NCBI GenBank assembly: GCA_004794785.1
Contig: SJOL01006800.1
Location: 126,332-190,331, forward strand
Source: Opisthorchis felineus
Taxonomy: Eukaryota; Platyhelminthes; Trematoda; Opisthorchiida; Opisthorchiidae
Direction: 5' to 3'
DNA: 64,000 nt
Below the pieces are notes generated by a model. That model saw only the letters and a list, made by a program, of their open reading frames with translations, made no database searches and was not told the origin of the DNA. The position numbers were made by a program, and so were the translations under genes. This document shows, one piece after another, positions 60,051-64,000 of the stretch (position 1 is the first letter of the stretch; each line of letters opens with the position of its first letter).

Positions 60051-61249
60051 TTATAACGCAAAACAAGCTTCCATGTACTTTTGTGTCACTGCGATATCTT
60101 CAACATTTAATGCGCCACCATTTTTATCATTACTTATTACAAAGTCATACCTCAGTGAGTTTGGCTCGCATCAAAAACCTCCGACGTTTGCAAATGAGGC
60201 TAAAAGGTACGGACTGTCTGGTTCCCCTACAGAGGCCACTTCTACTCGGTTTCCCGAGGCGTTAATGAATATTTCGTAGAGAAAGCACTTCTGGTTGGTC
60301 TCTTTAGATGGTTTCTCCACAGGAAAGTCAACCATGTTTCGGAGTTTAGTGGGGAGAATTTCACTCTGGGTATAAGTAAGTGAGATGGTCATGGAGTCGT
60401 CACGAATTGTTTGCAAATACGTTTGCTTTCTTATACCATAGAGACGGAAAATGTTTTCATTGGGAATTATATAAGAGTGCTTTGCAGACTCCACCGGGGT
60501 GAGTGAAATCCAGACAACCGGAAGGCACTTGTGCGCAATCCACGATATGCATAATAAATGTCACTAGATTTTTTGTGCTTGTGGCGTCCCGGATTAAACT
60601 GTTTTTTTTCTCTTCTGGATGACAGCACCTGCTGAAGCGCAACGAACTTGCTGACCATCTACGGTCGTTGGTCGTGTTAGGTAAACTGTTTGGAAACAAT
60701 GACCGAAAATGTACGTTGGGCTAGATTCACACAAAAATGTCAGTAGTATCTCAAATCTTCTCACATAATCAAAATATGCTTCCGTTCCGAAGAAAAGTGA
60801 TGCCGGGGTCGTTCTAGTTTGTAGTCCGCAAACTTGGTGCCTGGCTGCGACAAGATTGCGGCCGGCAGGGTGGTACAACAGCGAACTGAGTGAGAAAAAT
60901 CCAGTGAACTATAAGATAGTGTTATGTTATGCTCCGAGTCTTGTATTTCAACAGGTTAATTTTTCTGTCAAGAAATCCAAGTGTTACCTTTGGAGACGCT
61001 GCTATACAATTTTCGAGATAACACAGCGAGAACCTGAAGATTAGTGAATTTTGAGTTGAGGTGCCCTAAACGATATGAATGCTTCTTTCGACGCCGTATG
61101 CTGACACCGCCAGGACGTTCTGCATAATCGTGTACGGAATGGCTGTCATAGCGGTCAGTTTGACCGCATAACTTGGAAGAAACTAACAGTGAAGGAAACA
61201 GCGAATTTTTAATCACGTACAAATCAGTGAACCAAGTGAACCATAGAAG
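60051..61249 (-). other. Unidentified gene or gene remnant, minus strand
   Basis: Three long readings look protein-like. Exon-like block A is 61,249-60,988 after acceptor ATTTATCTTCAG and before donor AAAG|GTAACA. A middle block between acceptor CTCACTCAG (60,885) and about 60,600 is open in two frames. Block C is 60,527-60,051 after GCGCACAAG. One chain (61,249-60,988, 60,885-60,765, 60,685-60,565, 60,527-60,051) keeps one frame through introns of 102, 79 and 37 bp and gives 327 codons with an in-frame TGA at 60,173-60,171. The alternative middle frame contains TPASLFFGTEAYFDYVRRFE and is equally open. I do not recognise the family; no start codon exon is visible upstream. Confidence 0.35.
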
Positions 61250-61254
61250 CTGAA

Positions 61255-64000
61255 GATAAATTTCACTACTCTAAGGAACAGGGGCCGCAAACCCAAACTT
61301 CTTGTGAAGTTTTCTTGTGAAGTTCTCCTCAGTGTTTTAGGTCGACATGATTCACTATTGCAAGTTCATACTGGAAACAAACGAGGATCGTACATAATCC
61401 ACGCCAAAAAAGCACTGATGTCCGCACACTAGCTCTACCAACAGGACCTAAAGCGGACTTCGTAACAGTACCATTCCCATTGTATTGGATTCCTCGGTTT
61501 GTTTGTCCGAAAAAGGAATACCCCTATAAAGAGACCAATGCATCTTGGACTTTAGCGCAAGACTCATGAGATAAACAAGAGACCATGAAGAGTAACCGAA
61601 GAGCTTTGGCAACTGCTACCATAGGGACAGCTCTTCGTAGAAATCGGGAAACACGAACTTCGTCAGACATGGCGACCTATTAGTGTTTGGCTGTTGCAGG
61701 CCTGAATGTTCCGCTTCCAACTTTGGGCCTGTTGGTTACCTCATGTGCGCGCTTCTTGTACTGACTAACAAGCTAGACAACTAGCCCCACGGTACAAGGG
61801 AGTGAACCAATGATTTGTGTATATTACAGAAAACGGTGGAACGTGCCCTTGAGTCTGGGCTCACGCCTAGTTGGCGGGTCGCTTTAGTAGATCCCATGGA
61901 CAGTTCAGAGTGATAGCGAGCCGGATAGCAAAATATCAGGTCATTTAATTGGTTGATAACCCATTTATACTGATCCAGTTCTTTGGATGATCATGACATA
62001 TGAAAAGGAATGTCCATAGTCATTAGTTTGTTTGCTGAGCTGGGCAATTTGATTGCAAACGTTTCATCACCAATCGAGGTTGTCTGGGAGCGTAGTGAAG
62101 CGTAGCGATGGCTTAGTAGTTGTGCCGACGAGGATGATAGAATAGAATATTCTTCGGAAAATAATGAAGCCACAAATTCTTCACTTACTGCCTCCCGGAA
62201 ACACCTGTGTGGATTATATGCGCCCCAGAGAGCAGGCTGTGATTCGGTTCACTCTTAAGCTGGGTAAAACAAACATCATGACATTAAATGCTGGCTGTTT
62301 GGCCGTAAAGAAACGTGGTTGTAGCTGCCTTTGTGGTGAATAAAAGCTAGAAAGCTCACACAGATGACATCTCGATGTATGGCTTCGGAGACGTTGGCTA
62401 CTTCGAAATCCGAGTTTGTCCCTTAAAACGAAGCATGCAAACAGACTGGATACTTGTAATGGGTACGGTTAGTGGTGCTCCTTTGAAAAGCTCATCTAGT
62501 TCAGACTTCCCTTCTGGGAGGGCTTGGATGAGTAGACAGGTACCGTTACGAAGGTCAAATTGGATCTATAAGGTCATGCTAGTCAACTACGAAACTACAT
62601 GTGAATGCCTATTTTTCAGTCACAATGCCAAATGCAGCCTGAAATATCCTTCCCCTGTACGCCTTCAACGCTGTATGCTGTGAAGCAAGCATAATACGTT
62701 TTGTAAAAATCGACTGCAAGACAATCCTACTATGAACTAGCGTTTCCAAGTATGAGTGGCTTCCACTTATGGGACAAATTTGGTTAAATAATTCCGATCA
62801 TCCCAACATTACAATACCTGGGCGCGGATAAATAAGGCTAATTAAATCGGTCTGGAATTCTATATAAATGGGGGAAAAGCTAGCCTGCCTTCTGTTTGGA
62901 CTGCGTTCGACAAGGGTTACAAGACGACCTGTATACATGTTTTGATGTATCAAGATACGTGCGTTCAACACTGTATCATAGGAAGTGTTATTCACGCATT
63001 AGAGAAAGAAAAATGAGACAGAAAACAACAACTAGCAGAGGACTGATTTGAAGCCTATGGTATTAGTCACACATCACGTGCTTCAGATAATCAGTATCGG
63101 CGTTGAAGTACAAATTTTTCCAGATTGGAATCTCATATATGTTTCTCACCGAAGGAGAATTGTCAAAGGACCGAAATAGAGAAACAGTACTTTAAAATGC
63201 AAGCAGACGTAACACATTTCCCAACTCAGCTACTTTATTAAAGGTCCATTAAGTCATGATATAAAACAAGGGATTAACTCGATCCTCCGACTAAGAACCT
63301 CTCCATAAGAAGGGTCCCGCGCGAGATTGCCGTTAAGATGCCACTGTATTTTTGTGTGTTTTGTCAACACAGAAGACGCAGCCAATAAGGCTCCTGTACT
63401 CCATGGCAATACTTAAATGGTCGTACCAATAATGATCGCAGCCGGTTGATCACTACTTTACCTGCAAAACGTTTGCCCATTTTCTGGGTCCGACTGTGCC
63501 ACAAAATGTCTCTGTGAGACTGGCCTATATATGACAAAATATAACAAATACATTTTGGCTAAATATCATACACATTTCAGGATGGAAATGTATGATATGC
63601 ATCAGTTAGTTTCATTAAAGACGTCAGCATGAAAAAGCAGTCAGCCGGTAGTGGTGGTAGTGGTTCGCCGCGTTAGCCGGTAATAAAATTAGGTAGAAAC
63701 TACACAAAATGTTTGGCATCCCTTTACAAAATGAAACGGAGTGTGTGCGCATTAGAAGTCCTCTAATATAATATAAACTGTAGAGAAAGAATTTACTTTG
63801 GTAAATTCTGGTAGAATTTGGCCAAATACTCACAGAGCACTGTCAGGGAGCATTTATACTCTTACTTCAAGAAATTACCTATTTGGAGGTTCCACCCAGA
63901 ACAGTCAGAATAAAACCTGTGTGAATATAATTTTGATAGTTTAGGTTGTTTGACCGGCCGTTAATTATTCACCAACAAACGAAATTTCTTCAAAGAATGG
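61255..64000. other. No gene recognised
   Basis: 61,299-61,325 has a short tandem (TTCTTGTGAAGTT twice). 62,028-62,060 matches 30,663-30,690, marking a dispersed repeat. Further exons of the block at 60-61 kb could lie here but none is evident. Confidence 0.4.

Noticed and set aside
60171..60173. Selenocysteine codon
   Set aside because: No SECIS-like hairpin recognised downstream and the host protein is unidentified; a nonsense change is simpler.

Overview
The window looks like non-coding, repeat-rich DNA from a eukaryote, most probably a flatworm and perhaps a digenean trematode. That placement is an inference. It rests on 32-38 bp introns in the one convincing gene, on Penelope-like retroelements (PLEs) with GIY-YIG endonucleases and hammerhead ribozymes, on many 3'-end relics of RTE-like non-LTR retrotransposons, and on a tRNA-derived SINE. 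No operons, bacterial genes, rRNA, functional tRNA or CRISPR array were seen. Most open frames of 60-130 codons are chance or shadow frames and are left out.

Layout. 1-6,880 has no recognised feature. 6,888-9,620 holds a SINE, a hammerhead-bearing PLE 5' piece, a foldback element and the RT core of a PLE on the minus strand. 9,620-13,340 is almost empty apart from one foldback half-unit. 13,340-15,000 carries two minus-strand non-LTR RT relics. 15,453-18,506 is the left arm of a nearly identical 3.05 kb inverted repeat whose right arm is 44,334-47,385; each arm contains two RT tails, an RTE linker/RT piece and a SINE. The 25.8 kb between the arms holds the only well-supported gene: minus strand, 22,764-21,591, four exons, 316 codons, a disordered nuclear-looking protein with S-P-x-K motifs. 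It also holds RT relics at 23.0, 26.2 and 43.3 kb, SINEs at 29.2, 31.2 and 32.2 kb, a possible Ty3/gypsy RNase H relic at 31.9 kb and a possible CENP-B/pogo-type helix-turn-helix relic at 36.9 kb. 47.4-53.3 kb is empty by eye. 53.3-53.6 kb repeats the PLE/hammerhead arrangement of 7.2 kb. 58.1-59.65 kb is the 3' half of a PLE (RT end, GIY-YIG domain, downstream hammerhead-like core). 60.05-61.25 kb on the minus strand has long coding-like readings of unknown identity, with short candidate introns and one in-frame TGA. The last 2.7 kb has nothing recognised.

How the parts relate. The landscape is mainly layers of dead retroelements. The PLE pieces at 7.2, 9, 53.4 and 58-59.6 kb look like members of related families and keep their ribozyme and head-to-head architecture. 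The RTE-like relics mostly keep the C-terminal RT tail, as expected from 5' truncation. The inverted repeat copied an already decayed mosaic of such relics, so it is younger than they are, or is homogenised by gene conversion, or is an assembly product. All family calls are from reading motifs by eye; no search was run.
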